Source: Pseudovibrio flavus
GTDB lineage: Bacteria > Pseudomonadota > Alphaproteobacteria > Rhizobiales > Stappiaceae
DNA: 64,000 nt
Assembly: GCF_009711345.1 (NCBI RefSeq)
Contig: NZ_SMMA01000057.1
Location: forward strand, 88,952 to 152,951
Reading direction: 5' to 3'
Part shown: one piece after another, positions 8,667 through 17,130 of the stretch
How the letters are laid out: each line of letters starts with the position of its first letter
Numbering within the stretch: position 1 is the stretch's first letter
The notes under the pieces: generated by a model
Seen by the model: the letters and a program-made list of their open reading frames with translations, nothing else
Told to the model about the DNA's origin: nothing
Database searches by the model: none
Program-made: the position numbers and the translations under genes

Positions 8667-9422
8667 TTATTTTCTGGTAGATGTAAAGCCCGTTGCCGCG
8701 TTTGGCGCATGGGCTGTGCCTATCCATAAATCCATAAAGTCTCGCAGCCATTGCAGCACAGGCGGGTCGAATATGAAGCGGCCTGAAAAGTGGTCTCTTC
8801 GATCCTGCGCGCCGGGAAGCGCCATTCTTTCTGAGCCCTTTGTTGTCCAGCGATGCATCATGGCTTGTGTCAGTTCCGGATGAAACTGAATGCCGTAGGC
8901 ATTGCCGCCAACCCTAAAGGCTTGGTTGGGAAATGTTTCTGCGCCCGTTGCAAGAAGCTCAGCGCCACTTGGAATGGAAAAGCCTTCTCTATGCCACTGG
9001 TAGACCTTGGTGGGCCAATGCATCATCTGCTGGCCTGCTTCTGTTGCCTGCAGCGGGTAATAGCCGATCTCGACCATTCCCTCTTTATGCTCTGTGACAG
9101 TGCCGCCAAGGTTACGCGACAGCATTTGTGCGCCAAGGCATATGCCCAAGAAGGGTTTGTTTTCCTTCAAAGGCACATCAATCCAGTCGGTTTCCTTTTG
9201 AATGTAGGCGTCGGTATCGTTTGCGCTTTGTGGTCCGCCAAAGATAACGGCTCCGGCGTGCTCCTCCATCGAATCGGGAAGCGTGTCGCCAAAACGGGGG
9301 CGGCGCATATCAAGCTGAAAGCCACGCCTTACCAGTTCATGCCCCACACGGCCGGGGGTCGAGTTCTCCTGATGCAAAACAATGAGAACTTTCGGGCCGG
9401 ATGAAGGGCAGATATTCAACAT
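8667..9422 (-). CDS. Class I glutamine amidotransferase-like protein
   Basis: A 251-residue stand-alone amidotransferase domain. The nucleophile Cys95 lies in GICLGAQ and the rest of the triad in GIQFHPE (His181, Glu183); the oxyanion FGGP strand is near 61. This matches the GMP-synthase-like group of single-domain proteins, several of which hydrolyse glutamine-like or gamma-glutamyl amides; the true substrate is unknown. The last 20 or so residues are a low-similarity tail. It lies 24 bases after the TerB-like gene on the same strand and probably shares its transcript. The ribosome site (AGGAG) is 12 bases from the ATG, longer than usual. Confidence 0.85.
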   Translation of the reverse strand: MLNICPSSGPKVLIVLHQENSTPGRVGHELVRRGFQLDMRRPRFGDTLPDSMEEHAGAVIFGGPQSANDTDAYIQKETDWIDVPLKENKPFLGICLGAQMLSRNLGGTVTEHKEGMVEIGYYPLQATEAGQQMMHWPTKVYQWHREGFSIPSGAELLATGAETFPNQAFRVGGNAYGIQFHPELTQAMMHRWTTKGSERMALPGAQDRRDHFSGRFIFDPPVLQWLRDFMDLWIGTAHAPNAATGFTSTRK

Positions 9423-9446
9423 TCTAAAAGGGTACTCCTGAAATTG

Positions 9447-9923
9447 TTAGTCGGACTGGCTTTGGGACTGGCGACGGCGGGCGACCTTCTGCTTTAAAGT
9501 CATGCGATCACGAGACGATACACCCAGCAATTCTGCGACGCGCCAAATGGTGTTATCTTCGAACTCATGAACAACGCCGTCGGCGTACACCATCTCCCAC
9601 ATCAACTCGATAATGTTACGGCGTTCGTCTTCATCCAGATGTCGTTTGAGCATTGAAGTGAAGCCGTAAAGGTCCACCGCCTCGCTGTCTTTTTCCCGCG
9701 CAAGGGCAACAAGTTCAGCAGACTGTGCGGGTGTGAGCTGATAATGGCCTTCTAGGGTTTGAGTGAGCTGGTCCAGTTCGACTTGCTCTACCTCTCCATC
9801 GACGGCGATAACGTGAAAGAGTAGTGCTGCTGCGGAAAGGCGATAATCTTCTTCTCCGAACTCTTTCTTTTCTGACGGTTCGCCAGTCAGTTCCTTGAAG
9901 AGCGTTTTTATCGAGTTCAGCAT
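9447..9923 (-). CDS. TerB-family (tellurite resistance-like) protein
   Basis: A 158-residue acidic helical protein. From about residue 25 it follows the TerB/COG4103 pattern: AAALLFHVIAVDGEV, then LMWEMVYADGVV about 75 residues later, the two copies of an AD/VDG turn that bind divalent metal in TerB. I chose ATG 9923, preceded by AGGA at suitable distance; an in-frame start at 10025 would add 34 unconserved residues. The C-terminus is basic (KVARRRQSQSQSD). No other ter genes are near, so a role in tellurite resistance should not be assumed; in alphaproteobacteria such lone genes are functionally unassigned. Confidence 0.8.
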   Translation of the reverse strand: MLNSIKTLFKELTGEPSEKKEFGEEDYRLSAAALLFHVIAVDGEVEQVELDQLTQTLEGHYQLTPAQSAELVALAREKDSEAVDLYGFTSMLKRHLDEDERRNIIELMWEMVYADGVVHEFEDNTIWRVAELLGVSSRDRMTLKQKVARRRQSQSQSD

Positions 9924-9969
9924 TATAAATCCTGTTTTGAAAGCGGATGGGGATCGCTTTGAGCTCAAA

Positions 9970-9991
9970 ACCCCGATAGCTTTCGCGGGGT
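9970..9991 (-). terminator. Hairpin upstream of the TerB-like gene
   Basis: Six-base stem ACCCCG / CGGGGT followed on the minus strand by TTTTGAG. It sits in what should be the 5' leader of the TerB-like transcript, so it could be an attenuator or the end of a short minus-strand RNA. Weak evidence. Confidence 0.3.
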
Positions 9992-10247
9992 CATTTGTGC
10001 TTGAGAGTAATGGAGCGACGCCCAAATAGGCAATGGGTACTTGAGAATTAGCGCGGGCAACAGTTACCAGCTTGTTGTTGTTGACCCGTTAGGATGATGG
10101 GGATGGATTGAAAGCGTACGTCTCGTAAACTTCTCTTAACCTTATTTTAGACGTTTTCTCATTGCCCAAAGGGCTATATTGAATTTGAGCTGCAATTAAG
10201 GCGGGGCGGCATTTGTTCACTCGCTTGAATCGGGTAAAGCGGAACCC

Positions 10248-13211
10248 ATGAAACGTGTTCTAGTTGTTGGTGGTGCCCTGCTTGTTGTGGGCGCCGGGGT
10301 TATTGTTGCCTCTCCTAGCCTTGTTCCTCAGCAGATGCTTAGAGAGAGCATAGCGGAAGGCTTTTTTGAGACTACTGGATGGCGTTTGCGGCTTGATGGG
10401 CGCAGCGATGTTAGCGTGCTGCCTAACCTCACCCTCCAGATTGACAATGTTGGTATTGCCGGTGCCTCTGCTGCTGACGGCTTTGAGTTCGCTCGCGCCG
10501 AAAGGGTTGACCTGCACATTGGCTGGCTTGGTGTCATTGCCGTCTCTCCAGAAATTCTCAGCGCTACGATTATCAAGCCTAGGGTTGATCTTGAGTTTGA
10601 CCGAAGCGGGCAGGCGAGCTGGCGACCTGTTCAAGGGGCGGGCTATCTGAAGGCAGCTGTTGGTGCCGACGAGCAGCCAAAAGCTGTTGGACCCTTTGCA
10701 ACGCTCGGCTATTTACAGGACCTTGCTATCGAGAAGGTCAGTATCGTCGATGGCGAAGTGAATTACCGTGATGGTGAGACCGAGGGGCCGGTGACAGTTG
10801 GTGGCATCAACGCCAGCTTGCTGAATGCTGGTTCTGGAGGCGCGCTCACTCTTGACGGGAATCTGGTTTACGAAAATGTCTGGCTTGGTTTTGATGGGCG
10901 TATCGGCTCGACAAAGTCGCTGGCAGAGGGCCTACAGACGGCAGTCGATGTTACATTGAACGCTGGTGATAGCGGTCCAGTAAACTTTAAGGGCCAGTTG
11001 GCGTTTGGTTCGCACCCGGTTGGAAGCCTGCAGGTTTCTAGTGATGTGCCTGAGTTTTCAAAGTTTATGGCAGCTGTTGGGCGTCCGAACATGAGCGATG
11101 TTGGCCCGCTGAATATTGAGGGCGGCATTCGGCTTCGCGACAACGGTATCCAGACCAAAGGTATGCGTCTGGAAATCGGTTCCCTTGCTGTATCGGGGCG
11201 TGCGCAGCTCAGCTATCTGGAAGATGGCTTGGAGCTAAAGGGTGATGTTTCCGGCGGCTCCCTGCCGTTTGCTACGCTCTTGAATCTAGCCGGTGTTGCC
11301 AAACCTTCCTCCGGCGTTACCGAACTTGACGTGTCCTTCTATGGTCTGGGCCGCTCATTAAGCGATATCTATGAAGGCTTGGAGCTCGAAGGGCAGGCAG
11401 CGATTAAAAATGGCCGAATTGCTGGCCTTACCTTGCCTGAGCTTGTTGCCGTAAGCGGGCGTGACGAGGCGATTGAAGACATTGATCTCAAGCTCGATTT
11501 TTCCAGAACCGATGCGCCTGTCGCACTTTCAGGCAAGGCACGTTGGCAGGGTGAACCGGTTGATTTCAACGGTACGCTCTCGGAAAACTCGATACTGGAC
11601 ATTAAGGCTGGCTCGAAGCGGTTCCTCGCAGGCTATGAGGGTAGCTTGCGCATGGATGAAGAAGCTCTGCCGGGTCGGTTCTCCTTTTCGACTGACGCGT
11701 TGGACAGGTTTGCCAATTGGTATGGCAAGGATCTGCCAGACTACCTAAGCGGCCAACGGTTTCAGGTGTCCGGTAGCTTTACCGAAAAGGACAGAACGCT
11801 TGAGGCAACGGATCTGTTGCTGACTTTGGATGGTCTACGTGTAAGCGGTGATGGTAGTGTGACATCCGGCGAGAAGCCGCTGGTGCGCGGCTCCTTTGAT
11901 GTATCCGAGGTCGTTCTTGACCGCGTTATGACCCGCTTCAAGCCGAGCACTGTAGGCGGTGAGCGTGTTTACGATCTATCAGCGCTCAGGTCCCTTGATG
12001 TGGATGTTGACCTTCTCATTCGCCGGTTCAAGGCGGGCGACTTGCGAGCCACCAATGCTCAGCTGACTGCGTTTTCCGAAGAAGGTCGCCTTACTATCGA
12101 TTTGGCGAACGCCGAAGTTTATGGCGGTCAGAGTGAGGGCCGTATCTTGCTGAACGGCGCAACGGTTGAACCGTCCCTTTCTGCCGACCTTAGCTTAGCC
12201 AAGATTGATAGTTCGCCGTTCCTTGCTTCCGTTTCTGATCTGCCGCAGATCGACGGGCAGCTCAACGCGATTATGAATGTTTCTTCTACCGGCAAAGGTC
12301 TTGATGAAATCTGGAGCAACCTGAACGGTGCCATGAGCTTCAGAATGAGCGAGGGTACTTTGTACGATCTTGACCTTGATGGTCTGGTTCGCTCGGTCGA
12401 GGGGCAGACCATCGAAGGGTGGCCGCTTTCTGATGGTGCGAAAACCGCATTCTCAACGTGGGGTGCCGATGTTGTGTTTGCAGATGGTCGGGCACAGTTT
12501 GAAGCGCTGACATTGCAAAGCGACAGCTCGCTCATTGAAGGGCGCGGCGATATTGATCTGTCTGATGGCCGTGTGAACTGGCAGTTGATGCCAAGCTTCT
12601 TCGATCAAGCTTCTAACGGTGAAGCGGGCGCTGCAACAACTTTTGCTGCTGCAGAAGTGCCCCTTTGGGTTCATGGTGACTTTGATAAGCCTAGCTTCTC
12701 GCAGACAGCTGAGGCCCCATTGAAGACAGCCTCTCTGCCTGCCGGTTTAGTTCCAAGCAATGAAGACATCACACAACGGCTTGCCGAGCGCCTTGCTATT
12801 CGTCAGCTAACCCGTGCTGAGGTCAAGCCAGAGGTGGAGCCACAGGCGCTTGATCTGCCTGTTCGCGAGGTAACCGAGAGCTCACCTGAAGTCGAAACCG
12901 TCTTGGATATTGACGGTGTGGCTGTCGCTGCAAAGTCTGAAGAGCTGGACATGGTGCCTCCGCAAAAACCAATTGGTGTGGCTGCACCGGTATCCGCACC
13001 TGCAGCTGGGGCTGCTGATGGAACGATCTCTGTCGCGGGTACCAAAGCCGTTAAAGGCGAGCAGCGGACAGTTGTTTCAAACTCTGGCGGGGCTAACGGC
13101 GACATCAATGTGCAAGATGTTGCAGCAGGCACGGCGGACGATGATGCGATTTTGAAGTCTATCGAGGAAGCATGGGGTGTTACGCCCGGCTACCTAACTG
13201 GTAACGAGTAA
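10248..13211 (+). CDS. AsmA-family envelope protein
   Basis: A 987-residue protein anchored by one N-terminal helix (about 2-24) and otherwise periplasmic. Short beta-strand repeats of alternating polar and hydrophobic residues fill most of the length, with the AsmA N-terminal region right after the anchor and the AsmA_2-like C-terminal region around 550-800 (SLAKIDSSPFLA, NLNGAMSFRMSEG). The last 150 residues are Pro/Ala/Glu-rich and low complexity, ending in a short conserved-looking tail. AsmA-like proteins are related to bridge-type lipid transporters and affect outer-membrane assembly; the specific role here is inferred. It has its own upstream region of 220 bases and no operon partner on the plus strand. 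Confidence 0.87.
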   Translation: MKRVLVVGGALLVVGAGVIVASPSLVPQQMLRESIAEGFFETTGWRLRLDGRSDVSVLPNLTLQIDNVGIAGASAADGFEFARAERVDLHIGWLGVIAVSPEILSATIIKPRVDLEFDRSGQASWRPVQGAGYLKAAVGADEQPKAVGPFATLGYLQDLAIEKVSIVDGEVNYRDGETEGPVTVGGINASLLNAGSGGALTLDGNLVYENVWLGFDGRIGSTKSLAEGLQTAVDVTLNAGDSGPVNFKGQLAFGSHPVGSLQVSSDVPEFSKFMAAVGRPNMSDVGPLNIEGGIRLRDNGIQTKGMRLEIGSLAVSGRAQLSYLEDGLELKGDVSGGSLPFATLLNLAGVAKPSSGVTELDVSFYGLGRSLSDIYEGLELEGQAAIKNGRIAGLTLPELVAVSGRDEAIEDIDLKLDFSRTDAPVALSGKARWQGEPVDFNGTLSENSILDIKAGSKRFLAGYEGSLRMDEEALPGRFSFSTDALDRFANWYGKDLPDYLSGQRFQVSGSFTEKDRTLEATDLLLTLDGLRVSGDGSVTSGEKPLVRGSFDVSEVVLDRVMTRFKPSTVGGERVYDLSALRSLDVDVDLLIRRFKAGDLRATNAQLTAFSEEGRLTIDLANAEVYGGQSEGRILLNGATVEPSLSADLSLAKIDSSPFLASVSDLPQIDGQLNAIMNVSSTGKGLDEIWSNLNGAMSFRMSEGTLYDLDLDGLVRSVEGQTIEGWPLSDGAKTAFSTWGADVVFADGRAQFEALTLQSDSSLIEGRGDIDLSDGRVNWQLMPSFFDQASNGEAGAATTFAAAEVPLWVHGDFDKPSFSQTAEAPLKTASLPAGLVPSNEDITQRLAERLAIRQLTRAEVKPEVEPQALDLPVREVTESSPEVETVLDIDGVAVAAKSEELDMVPPQKPIGVAAPVSAPAAGAADGTISVAGTKAVKGEQRTVVSNSGGANGDINVQDVAAGTADDDAILKSIEEAWGVTPGYLTGNE

Positions 13212-13270
13212 TGTGGTTGGTGGTGTGGCCTTGAACGCTACATCACCAAACGTCTGTTTAACGCGAGCAT

Positions 13271-13675
13271 CTAGGAGTTTGCGTAGCTCTTGAGGCGTTG
13301 TTCCAATGTGCCGCTGTGAAGTTCGAAAAGGTGGTTGTCGTAGTCATAGAAATAGATGGAACGGCCTTCCCCTTTAACCCGCTTGCGGTCTGGCAGTACG
13401 GTTGCCCCTAGCTGTTGAAGCCGCGCTCGGTATTGGTCAAGCAAGCAGTCTTCTACATAAAAAGCGGTGTGATTGTAGCTGCGTTCTTTGAGAGGATCGC
13501 CTTCCATAATGGCAATCCATAAACCGCCGAGTTTGAAGAACATTTCGGCTGAATGGGAAAAATGTTCGTCCCCACTGTTGTAGATTTGCGTTGCCCCTAA
13601 CTCCTCAACGAACAGTCGCGAGGTTCGTTCAAGATCAGAAACAATAAACGTGATGTGGCTAAGGCTCTCAATCAT
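13271..13675 (-). CDS. fosX: FosX-type fosfomycin epoxide hydrolase
   Basis: A 134-residue vicinal-oxygen-chelate protein. Using ATG 13675 (GGGG-rich site upstream), the numbering coincides with known FosX: metal ligands His7, His69 and Glu118 and the general base Glu44 that activates water are all present. Motifs IAIMEGDPLKERSYNH and RSIYFYDYDNHLFELHSGTL are those of FosX. FosX opens the epoxide of fosfomycin with water using Mn2+. It lies divergent to phnF. In Mesorhizobium loti a FosX gene is part of a phosphonate operon, and its low drug activity there suggested a native phosphonate role, so resistance is not proven here. An in-frame upstream start (13774) would add 33 unrelated residues and is rejected. 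Confidence 0.9.
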   Translation of the reverse strand: MIESLSHITFIVSDLERTSRLFVEELGATQIYNSGDEHFSHSAEMFFKLGGLWIAIMEGDPLKERSYNHTAFYVEDCLLDQYRARLQQLGATVLPDRKRVKGEGRSIYFYDYDNHLFELHSGTLEQRLKSYANS

Positions 13676-13821
13676 TCCCAACCCCCCTTTCTTTTTTGCT
13701 TCTGCATGACTATGGCCTGAAAGGCAGTCTGCGCACCTGCGGGAAGCAAAAATAATTCGAAAATATCTATCCAAAGCAATATGCAGAAACCGCCCTTTCT
13801 ACGGGCGCTCTTTTAAAGATC

Positions 13822-14571
13822 ATGACGCAACAACTTAAAATACAAAAAAAGGCAATTGAGCGGCGTGGTGGTGTTTCCCTCTGGAAGCAGATCGCAGAAG
13901 AAATTAAAGGCTCGCTTTCACGCTGGCGCGTAGGCGAGGGAGAGCAAATCCCGACCGAGCATGAACTCTCCAAGGTGTTTGCGGTAAACCGACACACGGT
14001 TCGCCGTGCAATCGCGCAGTTGGTGTCAGAAGGTGTGCTTCGCGCAGATCAGGGTAAAGGCACCTTTGTTGCCAAGGCGCCTACTGCGAAGACGGAAGAA
14101 CCGCAGTTTCAGTTTACCGACAACGGTACCGGACAAAACCTGAAACTGCGTGAGCGCACTTTGAATGTGCGTAGCATTTCAGCTTCCGCTGGCCTTGCTA
14201 TTCAGTTCGATGTGGCTGAGGGAACGGAGCTGATCGAGGTTGAGCAGCTTGGCTTTTCAAGCACTACGCCTGTGATGCTAACGACTTCATGGTTTGTGAA
14301 AGAAGCGTTTCCTGCACTTGAGGATTATCTTGCCCGCTCGACTTCTTTGTCGAAGTTTTTGAGCAAACACGGGCATCCTGACTATGCTGCACGCGAGACC
14401 CGCGTCTCTGCTGATCTTTGTTCGGCTTCGCAAGCGAACCTGCTGGAAACAGAAGACGGTTCACCTTTGTTGGTGCTGTACTCTCTTGAAGTCAGCGTTG
14501 ACGGAACCCCGCTGCAGGTAAGCCGCAGCTATGTTTCAGCAGACCATCTGCACCTAACTCTGAGTGCTTGA
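13822..14571 (+). CDS. phnF: PhnF-like GntR/HutC-family regulator
   Basis: A 249-residue regulator with an N-terminal winged helix (about 20-90; HTVRRAIAQLVSEGVL is the recognition region) and a UTRA ligand-binding domain (about 105-245). Closest by pattern to PhnF, the repressor of phosphonate uptake and C-P lyase genes in response to phosphate or phosphonate. The gene is divergent to fosX with about 146 bases between them, so it may control fosX. No phnGHIJKL genes follow; the next gene is convergent. Assignment as PhnF rather than another HutC member rests on general resemblance and on the neighbour. Confidence 0.8.
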   Translation: MTQQLKIQKKAIERRGGVSLWKQIAEEIKGSLSRWRVGEGEQIPTEHELSKVFAVNRHTVRRAIAQLVSEGVLRADQGKGTFVAKAPTAKTEEPQFQFTDNGTGQNLKLRERTLNVRSISASAGLAIQFDVAEGTELIEVEQLGFSSTTPVMLTTSWFVKEAFPALEDYLARSTSLSKFLSKHGHPDYAARETRVSADLCSASQANLLETEDGSPLLVLYSLEVSVDGTPLQVSRSYVSADHLHLTLSA

Positions 14572-14573
14572 GG

Positions 14574-16130
14574 TTACTTCTCCTGCCAAAAGCGCGGTGT
14601 TGCAGAGAACTCCTGCCACTGCTTTATGGCGGTATCCCACGACTGGCTGGCGCGGCATGTGTGCCAGCCAACCATATAGCTGACAACTGCCAGATCATTG
14701 GGATCGGTGCCGTGCTTGGACGTCAAGTTTTCCAGCAATTGCTCCGCCAAGGTCACGTCATTCAAGTAGCCAAGAATTGTCTGCAGCTTCTTTGAAGAGG
14801 CCAGAAACTTGTCCGCTTGTTTTCCATCAAATAGGCCCTGACAAAACTCGGCGGTATAGCGCATGGTTTTTAGCGTTTTGCGAAGGGTATGCCGCTCTTC
14901 AATGCTCAGCGATTCAATGCCGGAAGCATCCTTGCGACTTGCCTTCCAACGCTCCTCAAGTGCTTGGCGGGCGAAATCTGCAGCTTTCATTTTGGCAGCG
15001 TCGCGATGTTTACGTCCTGCATCTTCGCGCCACTTCTTCACCTCAATAAACTCGCCCAGAGACAAGATGAGGTGATTGGTTGGCTCGCTCTTAAGATGCC
15101 GCTTCAGTTCCTTGTGTAGCTCAATGCGTTTTTGTGCGAGCCTACCTGTAAGGGTACTGGCATCCAAACTTGGCGGTAGAGATGATTGCAGTTCAGGAAG
15201 CAATTCCTCGATCATCACGTCGAGGTCGCGCAAGTCCCCAGCCAGCTTTGCCAGATGCTTGGCGGGCTGTTCCAAGAGTTGGAAGGTCTGCTTGCGCATG
15301 ATCGGTCTGAATAAGCGAAGAGCGCTTCTCAAACGGCGAATGCCTACACGAAACTGATGAACAGGTTCGGAGGCATCACTGAACAGTACTGCATAGCGGT
15401 TGACTATGATTTGCTGCAGGCAGGACCGCAACACGGCCTGAAAGGCGTCTTCGGCATTCCATTTCTGCTTTAGCTTGATTGGTAGCGCTGGCTGAAAATC
15501 TGAGTGAGACGGCGGTTTCGTGCCTTCTGAGAGGCGGTAACCGATCTCTGCCTTGCTCATGCTGGAAAACAGGAAGGCCTGATCCTTCACCAATATCTTC
15601 GCTAGGGCAAACAGTGCCTCGGGCTTTCCGGTAATGAGTTCAAGTTCTATCTCGTTGAGAGGAACCTTACTGTTGTCAGCTATTGCGTCACCGATGTCGA
15701 AAGCGACTTCGATCTCGTCACCCTCAGGGGAGTTGTACAAGGTTGCCGTGCGCACAACGTTGGTTTCAAAAAGAGGCGAGACTTTTTCCTTCCTCAGCAA
15801 TTTACGAAGGGAAGGCTCCAGCATGTCCTCAGGGATTTTTTCTGGCTCCAGAGCTTGGCCAGATACCGCGCACTCAAACTCCTCGGTGCGCGACAAGCCA
15901 CAGTGTAGTTTTCGCCCCGACTTTACGGTCTGAAACCACAATTCCGCAGCCTGACGAAGCCGAATAGCAGTGCCAGCTTCCAGAAAATGGCGCTTTTTGC
16001 TGTCATAATAGATCGTGCGAAGGCGCTTGATGTCCAAAGTCTCACAGCGATAGGCCAAAGGCGGGTCCTGATCTCGCAGGCGCTTAAGGGTATCAGCCGT
16101 GACAGTTAGCTTGAGTTCAAGCTCGGACAT
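14574..16130 (-). CDS. CYTH-CHAD domain protein
   Basis: A 518-residue protein. It starts MSELELKLTV, holding the ExExK signature (ELELK) of the CYTH triphosphate tunnel domain, which spans about 1-200. From about 225 onward it is a CHAD helical domain rich in conserved His/Arg/Lys (VHQFRVGIRRLRSALRLF near 255, HTLRKTLKTMRYTAEF near 415). CYTH domains hydrolyse triphosphates or polyphosphate and CHAD domains bind polyphosphate, so inorganic polyphosphate metabolism is the likely field; this is inferred from family. It is convergent with phnF, with two bases between the stops. Confidence 0.92.
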   Translation of the reverse strand: MSELELKLTVTADTLKRLRDQDPPLAYRCETLDIKRLRTIYYDSKKRHFLEAGTAIRLRQAAELWFQTVKSGRKLHCGLSRTEEFECAVSGQALEPEKIPEDMLEPSLRKLLRKEKVSPLFETNVVRTATLYNSPEGDEIEVAFDIGDAIADNSKVPLNEIELELITGKPEALFALAKILVKDQAFLFSSMSKAEIGYRLSEGTKPPSHSDFQPALPIKLKQKWNAEDAFQAVLRSCLQQIIVNRYAVLFSDASEPVHQFRVGIRRLRSALRLFRPIMRKQTFQLLEQPAKHLAKLAGDLRDLDVMIEELLPELQSSLPPSLDASTLTGRLAQKRIELHKELKRHLKSEPTNHLILSLGEFIEVKKWREDAGRKHRDAAKMKAADFARQALEERWKASRKDASGIESLSIEERHTLRKTLKTMRYTAEFCQGLFDGKQADKFLASSKKLQTILGYLNDVTLAEQLLENLTSKHGTDPNDLAVVSYMVGWHTCRASQSWDTAIKQWQEFSATPRFWQEK

Positions 16131-16438
16131 AAACTCAGTTTCCCTGATAAGTCATGCCGTTAGGGCACTTTTACTTAATTCGAATAGGCAGAGTCATCGG
16201 ATTCTGGGCGGTTGTAAAGGCCGCATAGAGGTTGTTTAACCCTTTCGATTCGCCAGTTCTTATTAAAGCCCTTAGATGCTTGCAGTTAATCACAGGTTTC
16301 GCTTGCGTTTTATTGCGTAAGTATAAGTGATTTATATATTTTCCGAGCTTCCTAATGAGATGCGTCGCTTTGGTAACTGGGACATTTTTTGGGCGGTACT
16401 AGGAAAATAGCATGGTTGTTCACTATAGTTGCAAGATA

Positions 16439-16522
16439 GCGGCTTTGGATTAACCGCCAATTACGCTGTAGCAGCGTACCTTGCCCTATACCCCTTGATA
16501 AACGCAGGAAACTGCGGTTTTT
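16439..16522 (+). ncRNA. Candidate small RNA or leader ending in a terminator-like hairpin
   Basis: Three short hairpins follow one another: GCGG/CCGC (16439-16457), a perfect 7-base stem TACGCTG/CAGCGTA with loop TAG (16462-16478), and a 5-base stem CGCAG/CTGCG closed by a GAAA tetraloop (16503-16516) followed by G and five T. The order, with a GNRA loop and U-tract last, looks like a terminated small RNA or an attenuator 80 bases before the next start codon. No known family is recognised. Confidence 0.35.
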
Positions 16523-16530
16523 CCCGAGGG

Positions 16531-16562
16531 GCGACCCGCTTGAAACGAGTAAGTGTGGTCGC
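16531..16562 (+). promoter_or_regulatory. Hairpin in the leader of the protease gene
   Basis: GCGACC/GGTCGC continues inward as CGCTT/AAGTG with one bulged base, giving an 11-pair stem 42 bases before the ATG. It follows the terminator-like hairpin, so the two could be alternative structures. Confidence 0.3.
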
Positions 16563-16603
16563 TAAAAGATGCGCAAATAAGAAGAAGAATTCGAGGAAGC
16601 GTT

Positions 16604-17116
16604 ATGCGAGTGCTTATTGGGCTAGCTCTCTCACTTTTGACATCCGTAGGCTTTGCTGTTGCGCAAGAGGCTACCGAGCCGAAGGGCTTTGACCCTAGTA
16701 AGATCAGGGCATATGGACGTGTCGAAATGCTCCGTCTTCCTGAAGGCAATCTGGAAATGGAAGCCAAGCTTGATACCGGTGCTGACACTTCGTCCATCGG
16801 CATCATCGAGAGCGAAGTCTTCAAAAAAGGTGACGACGACTGGGTTCGTTTCTCCATTGAAGGAAACGGTGGCTATGTGGCCGAGTTCGAGCGCAAGGTC
16901 GAACGATTTGTCCGCATCAAAAACCGTCCAGAAGGTGAAGCGCGCCGCCCTGTGGTCATTATGGAGCTGTGCATTGGAGACATTTCCGAGTTCGTGGAAG
17001 TGAATCTGGCAGACCGCTCCGACTTCAGTACCCAAGCTCTTGTAGGAAGAACGTTTCTTGAAAACGGTATTCTCGTGAATGTCGCGGCAGAGCACACGAC
17101 AAAGCCGGACTGCTGA
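16604..17116 (+). CDS. Secreted retropepsin-like zinc protease family protein (RimK-associated type)
   Basis: A 170-residue protein with a signal peptide (about 1-20, cleavage near AVAQ) and one compact domain. Residues 57-62 are DTGADTSS, the aspartic-protease-like active loop (DTGA) of the family annotated as ATP-dependent zinc protease, often found beside RimK-like ligases. ATG 16604 has a GAGGAAG site 4-8 bases upstream. It is the first gene of a three-gene unit, 14 bases before the transglutaminase-like gene. The family name is historical: a role as peptidase that cuts, or as a partner that processes the product of the ATP-grasp ligase, is inferred. Two cysteines lie in the mature chain, one near position 146 of the domain and one at the C-terminus. 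Confidence 0.85.
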   Translation: MRVLIGLALSLLTSVGFAVAQEATEPKGFDPSKIRAYGRVEMLRLPEGNLEMEAKLDTGADTSSIGIIESEVFKKGDDDWVRFSIEGNGGYVAEFERKVERFVRIKNRPEGEARRPVVIMELCIGDISEFVEVNLADRSDFSTQALVGRTFLENGILVNVAAEHTTKPDC

Positions 17117-17130
17117 TAAAGGCCGAGCCT

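Larger units (their letters stand above)
16131..16603. other. 473-base gap upstream of the ATP-grasp operon
   Basis: No coding frame stands out. The half nearest the operon carries four hairpins (listed separately). The first half, to about 16400, has AT-rich patches but no structure I can name. Confidence 0.6.
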
